A stretch of DNA of 64,000 bases from a virus: positions 28,981-92,980 of IMG/VR virus record IMGVR_UViG_3300008113_000144; one strand, given 5' to 3'. A program made the translations under genes and the position numbers. The notes under the pieces are model-generated. The model was not told where the DNA came from. It did no database searches and was given only the letters and a program-made list of their open reading frames with translations. Shown piece by piece: positions 38,900 through 48,407 of the stretch; the first letter of the stretch is position 1; each line of letters starts with the position of its first letter.

Positions 38900-38933
38900 A
38901 GTATGTCACAAAAAAAGGGGCTCGTCAAGCCCC
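38900..38933 (-). promoter_or_regulatory. Sigma70-like promoter overlapping a terminator (PeSL-like)
   Basis: TTGACG, 17-bp spacer, CATACT. TGACG is the loop of a GGGGCT/AGCCCC stem followed by seven T. Ends the tail-fibre region and opens the helicase/HNH/methylase operon. Confidence 0.8.
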
Positions 38934-38941
38934 TGTGCCAC

Positions 38942-39322
38942 TTACTGAACTGGCGGCGGTATCCTGTTTGAAAAAGAACTCAAATTATCATTTGAATAAG
39001 CAAGATTACCTTCAGAAAATACCACAACCTGTACGAAATAATCTGGATCTCCGTCTCTATTCATCGGAAAGTTTTCGATAGCAAAATCGTATGCTGTTTG
39101 CTCATCAGGAAACTCAACAAAAGTAAATTCATTATAAAGTAGTTTATCAAAAAGTTCTGGTGATTCTGGTTGAAGATTTTGATAATAGACCGAATAAATT
39201 TGATTTGCTTTTTCAGCATCATCTACATTATCTGGTCCGATGGTTCTAAGAATCATCATGGTCTTTTGTTGTGATTCTGTATAATATTCAATCCATCCCA
39301 AAAAATCTCTAACTACCATCAT
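38942..39322 (-). CDS. Hypothetical protein of the fibre region (126 aa)
   Basis: Middle segment F-P-D-E-Q-T-A-Y-D-F-A-I-E-N near residues 70-83 and Y-F-V-Q-V-V-V-F near 94-101. Its 3' end merges with the terminator-promoter. Overlaps the chaperone-like gene by 4 nt, so it may be a fibre-assembly helper. Not recognised. Confidence 0.6.
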   Translation of the reverse strand: MMVVRDFLGWIEYYTESQQKTMMILRTIGPDNVDDAEKANQIYSVYYQNLQPESPELFDKLLYNEFTFVEFPDEQTAYDFAIENFPMNRDGDPDYFVQVVVFSEGNLAYSNDNLSSFSNRIPPPVQ

Positions 39323-40260
39323 TCTGCCTCCTGAATTTTAACTTTTTTAAACTCTTCCATATCTTTAATTAAATTATACTTCGTAACAAGGTTAGACATT
39401 GTTGGACTGAGTTTAAATCCTTGTTTTTCGTATTCACGTACCAAGTCACCAAATTTAATATACTGATCCATAAGTTCTTGAGATTTTTTAGGATCTAAGA
39501 AATCTGGGTTGGATACAAATTGATCATCTGTTTCCAAATACTTTACTTCAAATTCTGGATACTTTCCATAATATTGATCTGGTCTGATTGGCCACTTCAT
39601 TTCTTCTAGCCAAATAAGATAATCTAGAGAATCTTCAAAATCTGATGGTAACTTGTTTAGTTCACGAATTTTAGATCTCCACATCACCCACATTTCACGC
39701 TCATTTTCAAATACTTCTGGAGCGTCTGGCAAAATTCTCCAGTCAGTATCTCTCAATAATTTTTCGATAAAATCAATATTTTCTTTATTAAATTGTGTTA
39801 GATAATATGATTTCTTTGATAGTTCAAGATAGTCTTTTAAATTACTATAATTTTTAACTTCAGTATCAACAACGATGGCGGCATTTAAAACATTATACAA
39901 TTCTTTTGCTTGTTCTACGGTCAAAAAATCCGAAGTATATTGAATCCACTTTGTACTTTTAGTGGAAAAATCATACTTCATTTTTTCTTTTTCAAGAATA
40001 TATTCACCACTTTCGTAAATGGCAAATAATATAATTCTATCATTATCATTAGACCATTCGTTAGGAATGTTTGCTAAAATATTTTGATTGATAGCATCAC
40101 TAATTACTACAGTATTATATACATACTGACCATCATCATCTTTTGTTCTCAAAAGAATCAATCGATTTTTAGCATCATATTCTAAGATTGTTTTTTTCTC
40201 GTCTGGAGAAGGCAATCTTTCAAATACAAAGTCGTCAGGATTGAATTTTAATTTTCCCAT
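39319..40260 (-). CDS. Tail assembly chaperone-like protein (313 aa)
   Basis: The segment near residues 170-230 (L-R-D-T-D-W-R-I-L-P-D-A-P-E, then M-W-V-M-W-R-S-K-I-R-E-L) fits the pattern of phage tail-fibre assembly chaperones, in which a D-W-T-x-L-x-D-A-P motif is followed by a Trp/Arg helix. The N-terminal domain is unassigned. Location directly after the giant fibre gene supports that role. Confidence 0.65.
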   Translation of the reverse strand: MGKLKFNPDDFVFERLPSPDEKKTILEYDAKNRLILLRTKDDDGQYVYNTVVISDAINQNILANIPNEWSNDNDRIILFAIYESGEYILEKEKMKYDFSTKSTKWIQYTSDFLTVEQAKELYNVLNAAIVVDTEVKNYSNLKDYLELSKKSYYLTQFNKENIDFIEKLLRDTDWRILPDAPEVFENEREMWVMWRSKIRELNKLPSDFEDSLDYLIWLEEMKWPIRPDQYYGKYPEFEVKYLETDDQFVSNPDFLDPKKSQELMDQYIKFGDLVREYEKQGFKLSPTMSNLVTKYNLIKDMEEFKKVKIQEAE

Positions 40261-40277
40261 TGCTGTAGTTTTTTTAG

Positions 40278-40285
40278 TATTTAGT
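40278..40285 (-). promoter_or_regulatory. Possible weak late promoter box (ACTAAATA)
   Basis: Six of eight bases match TATAAATA, 17 bp before the chaperone-like gene. Weak. Confidence 0.3.
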
Positions 40286-43270
40286 TTAATATGCCTTAAT
40301 CATCCACCTTACTTTTGTGTATGGCGTCACTAAAGGAACTAGATCATTTGGAGAAAATGCTGGAGTAGGAATTAACTGTTTACCAAATCCTAAAGTAAAG
40401 GTTCCAGGGAATACTTCAAGACCAACCTGACCAGCTGTAAACGTAACAGCTACAGAAGAATCTGATGGAGCACCACCAAACGATGTTCCGCCGCCAGTGC
40501 TATTGCCATAAGAGAATACATTAGTAATATCAGTAATGGCAGAAAGAGACAAGTAGTGTGAGTGGGATAATTTTTCTGTTGGACTAAATTTAGTGACGCT
40601 AACAAATCTTCTAGGAATTGTAACAGCACCAATCCATCTCAAATTATCACCAGATGTAGTGTCAGCTGGTAGAGCATTTTGATCTACATAATTGTAAATT
40701 TCTGAGAATTGAGCTGAGTTTGGCTGATTAATTGTAATAGAGTTCCAAATTCTAGCATTTTTAGGACTACCACAACTTACGGTAAAGATAAAGTTAAATA
40801 AACATTCGACCGTGCTGCTAGATGGTCCTGGATCAGTATTTGGATTTAAGAAGTTTCCTCTATAAGTGCTTTCAGCACAATTTCCATATTCTCCAATTTC
40901 TCTACCCCAAACAGTTCCGTATGTAGCGATTGGATTTGTTGTTCTAATAGTATTTGCTGAGTCATCACTATTAGATGGATCTCCAATTAATTGATATGAT
41001 GATCCAGTATGGTATCCCCACAAGTTAATTGACGCCGATCCTTCTAATGGGGGGAAAGCATCAGTTCCTGATTTTTGACCAATATCAACAGCACCTGGAG
41101 CACCACCTTGGCTTCCCCAAGAAACACGACCTTTAAAACTTCCAGCATCTGCTTGACCAGTTACAAGATCATGTGTATGGAATGGAGCACTGAACAGTTT
41201 TGTTTCTTTTAATGAAACATTTCCTGATACTTGTCCACTGGTTAAAAATTCAACAGTATCACTAACTTCACTATATCCTGTAGTTGTAATTTGAGCAATG
41301 GCGAAGAATTGGCTATCTTGTGCTGGCTGTCCTGTTGCTGGAGTTTCTACTTGCTCAAGCTCATCAATACCTGGATCAGCAATGGTATCAATATACCACA
41401 TGCCGCCAAATGATCCTGGTTTAAATGCCGAACCATTTCCTTTTTGCTTGGCTGGTCCATACTCAGGAGTAACAATAGGAGAAGCTGGAGATTGGTTATC
41501 TACGTTACCAACTCCCAAGAGTTTCCTGTTTCTCATATCAGGAACTCTAAATTCGCCGCTAAGATTAGCTCCAAAAGTATTTCCAATTACTTCATATAAT
41601 AATGGATAATCATTTGGAGAAATAAATCTACCATCACAGTAAATCCAGCTTGGAAATCTAGAATTTGCTTTACCATTTAACTTATCATCAGAAATACCCC
41701 ATCCATCCTCCTGAGTATTATCTCTAAAAACAGGCATGATAGAACCAACAGGCATACCATCAAATTTAGTATTAAACTTAATTTGGTCAGTTCCTAATAC
41801 TTTAATAACAAATGGACTACTATAATATTGTCCGAAAATTGGCTCTGGTTCTGGTCCTGGAGTAGTTACAGAGAAGGTAGTGTTATATGATCCAACATAT
41901 ACATTTGTCGATAATGTAAAAGCATCAATCTCACTAGATTTTAATCTAACTTGAACAGTATTTCCATTAGCTACTGTGCCAGGATTTGTAGCTGTTAATA
42001 ATTGGAAGCTACCTCCATTAATACTAATTAAACCACCACCTGTAGAGAAAATGCTAACAGATTGCCCTAATCCACTAATAGTAATAACTTCAGAATCAGT
42101 AAATACGCCTGGACCAGTGGCTAAAATAGGAGTAAACAAGAACGGTGATGGAGAAGTTCCAAGTTGACCTTTGTTTGTAACAGTCCAAGTAGTGCTATAT
42201 GTTCCAACAGTTACAACAAATTGTTTTGCTTCTCCAGTAAGACTACTAGTAGTATATGTTAACTGAATACTATCTAAATTATTTACTGTAAATGTTGTAG
42301 TATTGCCAACTGGTGCTATTGGATTAGAAGTATCAGCATTAATAATTACAGATGCTCCACCCGTCACAGTAGCAGTAATAGCTGTGTCAATACCTTGAAT
42401 AGTTCTTGTATTACTGAAGACAGTAGTGTTTAATTCTTGATTAGATAAATCAGTAAAAACAAATCCAATTGGTGTCGTGTCTTTTTGTTTTTCTGTTCTA
42501 ACTTCCCACTGAACTGCCGATCCAGTACCAACAATAACATCGGTAAATAATGATGTCAAATAATCAGGAGAAGATAATAATCTAACTTTAAATCCTTGAC
42601 CGTTAGAAATTTGTCTTGGAGAATTTTGATAGGCATCACAAACTCCACCAGTACAAATAGCAATTTGGGCAGAGTTTGAAGCGGTTATACTTACGGTGGT
42701 GTTAATTCCAGAGACCGTAATAATATCACTTTCGACTAAAGTATTAATTGGTTGATCTATTTTATTTGGAATAACAAATGGAGCTGGTGTATTGTCAGGT
42801 GGTTCACCAGTATTAACATTAAAGAATGATGTTACATTACCAATAGTAACATTTGCTCGATATGTAGTGAAGAAATCATTTCCAGTTGTAAATCTTACTT
42901 GTACATAACCTTCGTTGAAAATTGTAGCCGATTGGCCCCACGCTCCACAAGTGTTTGAATCATTTGGATTACAAGTTCTTACCTGAGCATTATTTCCAGA
43001 TAATGTAGACACAACTCCACCAGTAATACCAAAAATCTGAACTTTATCTGAAGTGTATTGAGTAGCAGGCAAAGCATTATCTACTTCAGGGAAGAAAAAT
43101 GGTTCTGGAGTAATATCTTGTGGAGCATAATTTAACATCACATAACCAAATTCTTGTGGACCAGCACCAAAACTTAAGTTAGTGGTTTCAGTGATAGTTA
43201 CATATGCCGAATTATAATAAGCACCGCCAGTAGTACCACCCAAAGCGTCAAGGTCTGTAGTTTGAATCAC
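40286..43270 (-). CDS. Tail fibre/adhesin, C-terminal part (994+ aa) with collar domain
   Basis: Tandem Ig-like repeats of about 95-110 residues fill the first half (recurrent T-V-S-G-I-x-T and V-x-V-G-x-Y). A phage tail-collar domain follows (G-S-I-M-P-V-F near residue 508, W-I-Y-C-D-G-R-F-I-S near 540, F-R-V-P-D-M-R-N-R near 580), then a receptor-type region with H-T-H and H-S-H-Y metal-binding motifs. Only GTG is available as start at 43270. The frame is open for 140 codons upstream (to 43690), where it carries a Gly-rich domain continuing the 43680-45671 frame, so these two are one gene split by a frameshift. Confidence 0.8.
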   Translation of the reverse strand: MIQTTDLDALGGTTGGAYYNSAYVTITETTNLSFGAGPQEFGYVMLNYAPQDITPEPFFFPEVDNALPATQYTSDKVQIFGITGGVVSTLSGNNAQVRTCNPNDSNTCGAWGQSATIFNEGYVQVRFTTGNDFFTTYRANVTIGNVTSFFNVNTGEPPDNTPAPFVIPNKIDQPINTLVESDIITVSGINTTVSITASNSAQIAICTGGVCDAYQNSPRQISNGQGFKVRLLSSPDYLTSLFTDVIVGTGSAVQWEVRTEKQKDTTPIGFVFTDLSNQELNTTVFSNTRTIQGIDTAITATVTGGASVIINADTSNPIAPVGNTTTFTVNNLDSIQLTYTTSSLTGEAKQFVVTVGTYSTTWTVTNKGQLGTSPSPFLFTPILATGPGVFTDSEVITISGLGQSVSIFSTGGGLISINGGSFQLLTATNPGTVANGNTVQVRLKSSEIDAFTLSTNVYVGSYNTTFSVTTPGPEPEPIFGQYYSSPFVIKVLGTDQIKFNTKFDGMPVGSIMPVFRDNTQEDGWGISDDKLNGKANSRFPSWIYCDGRFISPNDYPLLYEVIGNTFGANLSGEFRVPDMRNRKLLGVGNVDNQSPASPIVTPEYGPAKQKGNGSAFKPGSFGGMWYIDTIADPGIDELEQVETPATGQPAQDSQFFAIAQITTTGYSEVSDTVEFLTSGQVSGNVSLKETKLFSAPFHTHDLVTGQADAGSFKGRVSWGSQGGAPGAVDIGQKSGTDAFPPLEGSASINLWGYHTGSSYQLIGDPSNSDDSANTIRTTNPIATYGTVWGREIGEYGNCAESTYRGNFLNPNTDPGPSSSTVECLFNFIFTVSCGSPKNARIWNSITINQPNSAQFSEIYNYVDQNALPADTTSGDNLRWIGAVTIPRRFVSVTKFSPTEKLSHSHYLSLSAITDITNVFSYGNSTGGGTSFGGAPSDSSVAVTFTAGQVGLEVFPGTFTLGFGKQLIPTPAFSPNDLVPLVTPYTKVRWMIKAY

Positions 43271-43690
43271 AGCTCCAGATTCATCTACTTTATTTGCTGG
43301 GATTGTACCTCCAGCACCCCAGCCGCCACCTCCACCGCCGCCACCGCCGCCGATAGTAGTGTTGTCTTGACCATCAGAACCAGCAAAGTTTAAACCACTT
43401 AAATTAGTTCTTAATGTTGCTTGTCCAGTATAATTTCCATTTTGTGTTGATGTAGGAACTGTAGTGTCATTACCAGCACCAGCTCCACCGCCGCCACCAC
43501 CAGCAAGAACTAATAATGTTCCATCGCCTAAAGTAATAGCAGAAGCGCCACCGCCACCGCCGCCTCCTCCAGATCTATCTGAAGGTCCAGCATTTCCGCC
43601 ATCACCACCGATGGCATATCCCCAACCGCCGTCGCCACCAGCAGCACCATTTAAAAAGCTTACCCCAAATCGTCCAGCGTCACCTGGAAA
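43271..43690 (-). other. Open in-frame extension encoding a Gly-rich domain
   Basis: 140 codons without a stop, in frame with the downstream fibre part. Encodes several runs of 6-10 glycines separated by short strands, such as A-I-T-L-G-D-G-T-L-L-V-L-A. This is the missing middle of the split adhesin. Confidence 0.75.
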
Positions 43691-45671
43691 TAGTTAAACT
43701 ACTTGGGGCATCATCCCCACCATTTCCGCCGCCACCGCCATAAAGAACAAAACTTAATTGTTCTACATAAGATGGAAGATTATATTCAATAAATTCTGTA
43801 GCACCAGATCCACTCGTGCTATAATAGATATTATCTTCAATTTTAGTTACAATTTTCCACGTATCTGTGTAAGTTCCAACTTTATAAACAGCATTAACTA
43901 ATGCTCCCTGAGCAGCAGATGCTGTTGCTCTAACATAGATTACTTCAGCACTAGCTGGTACAGTAACAGTTTTAGCAAATGTAATATTATCTACACTAAC
44001 TTGTACGTTTGCTCCCGCTGTTGATTGAGCATCTACAGCTTGTGCTGTTGTGGAAACATCAAGACCTTCAATAGGAACAGCAACAACATAAGTTTGTCCA
44101 GGTAAAGCAGTGTAATTATCTCTTGCTCTAAATGGATATGGCGTGCTTCTAGAAAGTCTAGTTTTAATTGTAATTGTATCTGTTTTATCTGTGAAAGTTG
44201 GTGTAGTAGGACCAGCGGTTGGGTTTCCATTTGGACCACCAGAAGGAGGACCAGCTAATCTAATTGAACTTGTCTTTGTTGTATTAAAATTGGGAGAAGA
44301 GGTAATTCTTAAATTTACCTGATCTCCATTTTGAACATACAGTTGCTGTACCCAATTTCCTGTATTGTTTTTCCTAATTTCAGCATCACCACTTGTTACA
44401 CTACAAAGAACTTGTACTGTTTGGTTTGCTGTATTTGTAGTTAATATAGGTAAAATTCCAGAAATATAAGAAGGGCTAATTGGTGCTGCTGCTTCAGCAT
44501 ATGTGCCACTTCCATATTCTGTTCCTAATCCAGATACACTAAAGTTAGCATAGTAAACTCTATCTGGATCAGCATTATTAAATGTATTTGTAGAGCTGAC
44601 AGTTACATTATCTGGAGTTCCTGTTAATAACTGAATATTATCATCTGAAGGAGTAAAGATAGGAGATAAAGAAACAGTGTTTGGATACCTATCTACTTCT
44701 GTCCAAATATACCAACTATCTGTTCTAGTTCCAGTAGATTGAACAACTTGGAAAGTTCCTGAACCGTATGTTCCAGCATCATTATTTTCATAACCACCAG
44801 CAAGAGTATCTTGATCGTTTGAAAATATTGTTACTGATCCAGATGTTTTTGTTGTGTAGGTAGAACCTATAGCAATTCTTGTGTATAAAGTATTGTTTAA
44901 AACTAATCCTGTTACAGATTGAGACCAGTTAACGTTATCTTTAGAAATTTGAACGTTTCCAGTAGATGTTGCTCTAAGAACAGCATCTGTATCAATACCA
45001 GTAATTGGTATATTTTGTGTTTTATATCCACCAAAGTCATTAGCTGATACATCAACAAAATCAGTAAATTGCCAAGAATCTACAAGTTGATCTTGTGCTC
45101 TAGTATTAATAGTCCAAGTATCTGATACCACAGCACTTGGTTGCCCTACATTAGTGCCCCATGTTTCATCTGATAAGGTAAGAGTTACACTGGTTCTTGT
45201 AGTATACCAATTTTCGGTAGTAAGTCTAAGTCTAATTTTATCTCCTTGTCTTACTGTTCCGCTAGTAATCCAGGGTCCGATAGATCCCCCACGATCAATT
45301 CTAAAAGCAGCAGCAGCATTTTGACCAGTAGTAGAACCTTTTGGACCAGTAGTAGAAACAGAAATAGAAGCAGGAATTTCAATTTCAATACCATTAACTA
45401 ATATTTCATTAGAATAGTATGTTGTTGATTTTTCAAATGTAGTGGTTACAGTTCCTCCACTAGCAGTTAAAAATCCTTGTTGATCGTTGAAAGAAAAAGT
45501 ATCTGGGCGAGAATCTGGAATTCTAGTTCCAAAAATAATGCCATCGGGATCATTGCCAGTACCAATCCTGACATTAACTGTTACTTTTGTATTCCATGTT
45601 GATGGAGTTGGGTATCTTATTTCTACCTGATCTCCAAGACCAACATATACTGGCGTACTACTAAATGGCAT
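43680..45671 (-). CDS. Tail fibre/adhesin, N-terminal part (663 aa), frameshifted
   Basis: Repeated Ig-like units with I-T-G-I-D-T-D-A, L-R-I-T-S and W-x-I-x-T strands. The end enters a Gly-rich region (Y-G-G-G-G-G-N-G-G-D-D) and then stops abruptly at a TGA while the Gly-rich coding continues in the +1 frame. A single extra base near 43685-43690 would explain this. Without it the protein would be about 1796 residues with the downstream part. TATAAATA late box 29 bp upstream. Confidence 0.8.
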   Translation of the reverse strand: MPFSSTPVYVGLGDQVEIRYPTPSTWNTKVTVNVRIGTGNDPDGIIFGTRIPDSRPDTFSFNDQQGFLTASGGTVTTTFEKSTTYYSNEILVNGIEIEIPASISVSTTGPKGSTTGQNAAAAFRIDRGGSIGPWITSGTVRQGDKIRLRLTTENWYTTRTSVTLTLSDETWGTNVGQPSAVVSDTWTINTRAQDQLVDSWQFTDFVDVSANDFGGYKTQNIPITGIDTDAVLRATSTGNVQISKDNVNWSQSVTGLVLNNTLYTRIAIGSTYTTKTSGSVTIFSNDQDTLAGGYENNDAGTYGSGTFQVVQSTGTRTDSWYIWTEVDRYPNTVSLSPIFTPSDDNIQLLTGTPDNVTVSSTNTFNNADPDRVYYANFSVSGLGTEYGSGTYAEAAAPISPSYISGILPILTTNTANQTVQVLCSVTSGDAEIRKNNTGNWVQQLYVQNGDQVNLRITSSPNFNTTKTSSIRLAGPPSGGPNGNPTAGPTTPTFTDKTDTITIKTRLSRSTPYPFRARDNYTALPGQTYVVAVPIEGLDVSTTAQAVDAQSTAGANVQVSVDNITFAKTVTVPASAEVIYVRATASAAQGALVNAVYKVGTYTDTWKIVTKIEDNIYYSTSGSGATEFIEYNLPSYVEQLSFVLYGGGGGNGGDDAPSSLTISR

Positions 45672-45699
45672 TTATTTTATGACAATTTCCGCTATTTCT

Positions 45700-45707
45700 T
45701 ATTTATA
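45700..45707 (-). promoter_or_regulatory. T4-type late promoter box (TATAAATA)
   Basis: Exact match, upstream of the split giant adhesin gene and just downstream of the 58-residue gene's stop. Confidence 0.7.
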
Positions 45708-45708
45708 T

Positions 45709-45885
45709 TCACTCTAGAGGTCTTACGTCTTGCCAAGGACCACCATTAATTCTAACTTGAATTGGTTGAGTAGCTTTTATTTCTGCTTTTTCGTCTTCAT
45801 CAATATGATCAACCGAAACAATTTGTGATTGATAATATTTTTGTTTTGGTGACATATTAGGAGCGTCTAAAAATTTTCTTTTCAT
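45709..45885 (-). CDS. Orphan C-terminal fibre module (58 aa)
   Basis: Starts M-K-R-K-F-L-D-A-P-N-M-S and ends V-R-I-N-G-G-P-W-Q-D-V-R-P-L-E. The end matches the C-terminal V-R-I-K...W-Q-D-V-R-S-I of the three larger paralogues upstream. A late box lies about 20 bp before it. It may be a free copy of the interaction tail used in fibre assembly. Confidence 0.65.
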   Translation of the reverse strand: MKRKFLDAPNMSPKQKYYQSQIVSVDHIDEDEKAEIKATQPIQVRINGGPWQDVRPLE

Positions 45886-45905
45886 ATCATCAAATCAATT
45901 TTTTG

Positions 45906-45913
45906 TATTTATA
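45906..45913 (-). promoter_or_regulatory. T4-type late promoter box (TATAAATA)
   Basis: Exact match at the junction of the 396-residue gene's end and the 58-residue gene. Confidence 0.65.
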
Positions 45914-47099
45914 TGCTCCTAACGTCTCTCCAGCTCCCAAAGCTAGATGCCCCAGAAGATTTTATTCTAACCTGAGCATTGGAATTATTTGTTCTAATTT
46001 CTACAGGAATTTCAATATCATCTACAGACAATGTATTTGAAGAAATATATTGTTGTGCTGGATCATCTGGTGGAGTTACAATTGTATCAATATCTGGATA
46101 AGGAACTCTATCATCCTCATTTGGTAAATTAAAAGTTTCATTTACATCAGGTGCTCTTGTAGTTAAACTAAACGTTCTTGTTAACGGTCCAACTGTAGCA
46201 GAAAATGAAGCTGTATTAGTTAATCCAGATGGGTCTGTATTGAATGCTGGCGATGTTGCTCTAACCCAAAATTGATTACCATTAACAACTGATATAGAAC
46301 CAGAAGACCAACTAGAACCATTTGTAGATACCTGTACTCCCGCTCCACCAAATGCTGTAATTGGTTGATCAATTCCACTAATTACTCCAACATATATTTG
46401 GGTTAATGCGTTTGGTTCTAACCCAGATACACTATTGATACTAAAATTATTTGGTGTGCCATCATTAAATACAGAAACAGTAACTGATTCTGATACACAA
46501 TTAGAACCATTACAAGCTTGTATTGTATATGTTCTTTGAGCAGGAGAATTAGAACCAGCTACTGATTGCAATCCTGTATTTTCTGATCTTGTGCCGCCTG
46601 CTGCTACCCCAGCACCATTAATAGTAACACTAGTAGCATTAGAAGATGACCACGTTAAATTAAATACATTTGTTCCCGTCATTGTTTGAGGGGAAGCTGA
46701 AATATCACCCGATACTGTAATAGTAGAATCTATTTGAGAAATGCTATCAAGTCTAAACGTAGCGTTGGTGTCATCACCATCATCATCGACAAATGTAATT
46801 GATTTATTATTAACTGCTTTAAAATCATTTTGAATATCAAAAGAAATATCATAATTACCTGGAGTAAATATTCTATCTCTAGTAACACTACCATTTTCAC
46901 CAGGGCTAGAAAAAGTCATACCATTCAAACTAATGGTAGTAACAGCATCTCCAGCTACATTAGGATTATCTCCCCATTCTAATGTAAATTGTATTCTGGC
47001 ACTACCAGTTCCTGTTACAACCAACCTAGCTTGTTTATTTCCAGTTTTATCAAAATTGGCATTAATAGTTGAAGGTATTGTAAACGTTTGTGTTGCCAT
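45909..47099 (-). CDS. Ig-like tail fibre protein, paralogue 1 (396 aa)
   Basis: Unique N-terminal beta domain (1-130), then an Ig-like domain (L-T-W-S-S-S-N-A-T-S-V-T-I near 150) and a conserved C-terminal half (I-S-G-I-D-Q, F-N-T-D-P-S-G-L-T-N, T-T-R-A-P-D-V-N-E-T-F-N-L, then the V-R-I-K...W-R-D-V-R-S-I tail). The latter is shared with the next two genes. Likely a variable distal fibre or decoration protein. Confidence 0.75.
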   Translation of the reverse strand: MATQTFTIPSTINANFDKTGNKQARLVVTGTGSARIQFTLEWGDNPNVAGDAVTTISLNGMTFSSPGENGSVTRDRIFTPGNYDISFDIQNDFKAVNNKSITFVDDDGDDTNATFRLDSISQIDSTITVSGDISASPQTMTGTNVFNLTWSSSNATSVTINGAGVAAGGTRSENTGLQSVAGSNSPAQRTYTIQACNGSNCVSESVTVSVFNDGTPNNFSINSVSGLEPNALTQIYVGVISGIDQPITAFGGAGVQVSTNGSSWSSGSISVVNGNQFWVRATSPAFNTDPSGLTNTASFSATVGPLTRTFSLTTRAPDVNETFNLPNEDDRVPYPDIDTIVTPPDDPAQQYISSNTLSVDDIEIPVEIRTNNSNAQVRIKSSGASSFGSWRDVRSI

Positions 47100-47102
47100 T
47101 GG

Positions 47103-48407
47103 TTATGTACTCCTTACATTTTGCCAAGAACCAAATGTTGTAGAACCAGATTCTTTAATTCTGACTTGAACGTTTGGATTACTAGTTTTAACCTCAACAT
47201 CAATTTCTACATCATCAATAGTTACAGGATCTGATATTATATATTGATCAGGTGATCCAGGAAGCGTGTCAATATCTGGATAAGGTAATGTGTCGTCTTT
47301 ATTAGAAAGATTAAACGTTTCGCTTACATCAGGTGCTCTAGTAGTTACAGTAAATGATCTTCTAGTTGGTCCCACATCAACATAATATGAAGTAGAATTA
47401 GTCAAACCAGAAGGATCTTGATTGAACGGTAAAGAAAATACTCTTATATAAAATTGCTGATTATTTGTTATTGTAATTGTATTAGAATAGGAATTTCCGT
47501 TATTCGATACTTGAACTCCAGGACCACCAGTAACAGTGGTAATCATATCAATTCCTTGTATATTTGGAGAAAGAATTACAACTGCCGAGTTTGGCTCTAC
47601 GTTATTTTGATCTGGTATTGTAAAATTATTAGGAGTATTATCATTATACACAGAAACTGTAGTTTGTGAAGTAACAGTTCCAGCACTATTAGTTGCTGTT
47701 AATGTATATGTTTTTGTAGCTGGCGAATTAGAGCCTTCTATAGATTGGAGACCTGTACTAATTGTACCAGTAGATCCAGATATTGATGATAAATCTCCAA
47801 TTCCTTGATTGATACTTAGAGTCTCTGCTCCAAAAGTAGACCAAGATAATTGAGTAGTATTGGAGGGAACACCTAAAGCTCCACTGGTTTGAGGATTTGG
47901 ACTAGCAGAAAAATTAAAAATTTCTGGTGGATCAAGTAAAGTAAAAGTTAAATTACATTGATAAAAACACCCGACATGATACAAATTATCTCTTGTTGTA
48001 AATGTAAGTTGAAATGAATTATTACTATCTTTTGCTAAAAAATATGGTCCAGGTACTAAAATTGTTTGTGATACTGGTCCTCCTACAGCACAACCTTGTC
48101 CCCCACCAGGAGAAGTTGCCGTGATAATATTAGTTCCATTAAATCGTAAAGTCATGTTTTCAAAGCCAGGATCTTGTGATTCTCCAAGACCAGTTAATGA
48201 AACACTCATATTAAATCTAGCTTGAGCAGTTAATGTAGCTAAAGCAGTTCCTGATTGAACATTTCCATTGGGTCCACCACAATTAGCAGAATCTTGAACA
48301 TCAAATCGTATTGTATTTCCACTATTAGAAATATTCCATCCATATGGAGCACTAACCCCAGCTTGTGATACCGACCAATTAACACTTACTACAGGGGGTA
48401 AAGGCAT
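47103..48407 (-). CDS. Ig-like tail fibre protein, paralogue 2 (434 aa)
   Basis: N-terminal domain with two short Cys-containing loops, then the same Ig-like and C-terminal modules as paralogues 1 and 3 (L-S-W-S-T-F-G-A-E-T-L, F-N-Q-D-P-S-G-L-T-N-S, R-A-P-D-V-S-E-T-F-N-L, tail W-Q-N-V-R-S-T). Start codon adjacent to the stop of paralogue 3. Confidence 0.75.
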   Translation of the reverse strand: MPLPPVVSVNWSVSQAGVSAPYGWNISNSGNTIRFDVQDSANCGGPNGNVQSGTALATLTAQARFNMSVSLTGLGESQDPGFENMTLRFNGTNIITATSPGGGQGCAVGGPVSQTILVPGPYFLAKDSNNSFQLTFTTRDNLYHVGCFYQCNLTFTLLDPPEIFNFSASPNPQTSGALGVPSNTTQLSWSTFGAETLSINQGIGDLSSISGSTGTISTGLQSIEGSNSPATKTYTLTATNSAGTVTSQTTVSVYNDNTPNNFTIPDQNNVEPNSAVVILSPNIQGIDMITTVTGGPGVQVSNNGNSYSNTITITNNQQFYIRVFSLPFNQDPSGLTNSTSYYVDVGPTRRSFTVTTRAPDVSETFNLSNKDDTLPYPDIDTLPGSPDQYIISDPVTIDDVEIDVEVKTSNPNVQVRIKESGSTTFGSWQNVRST

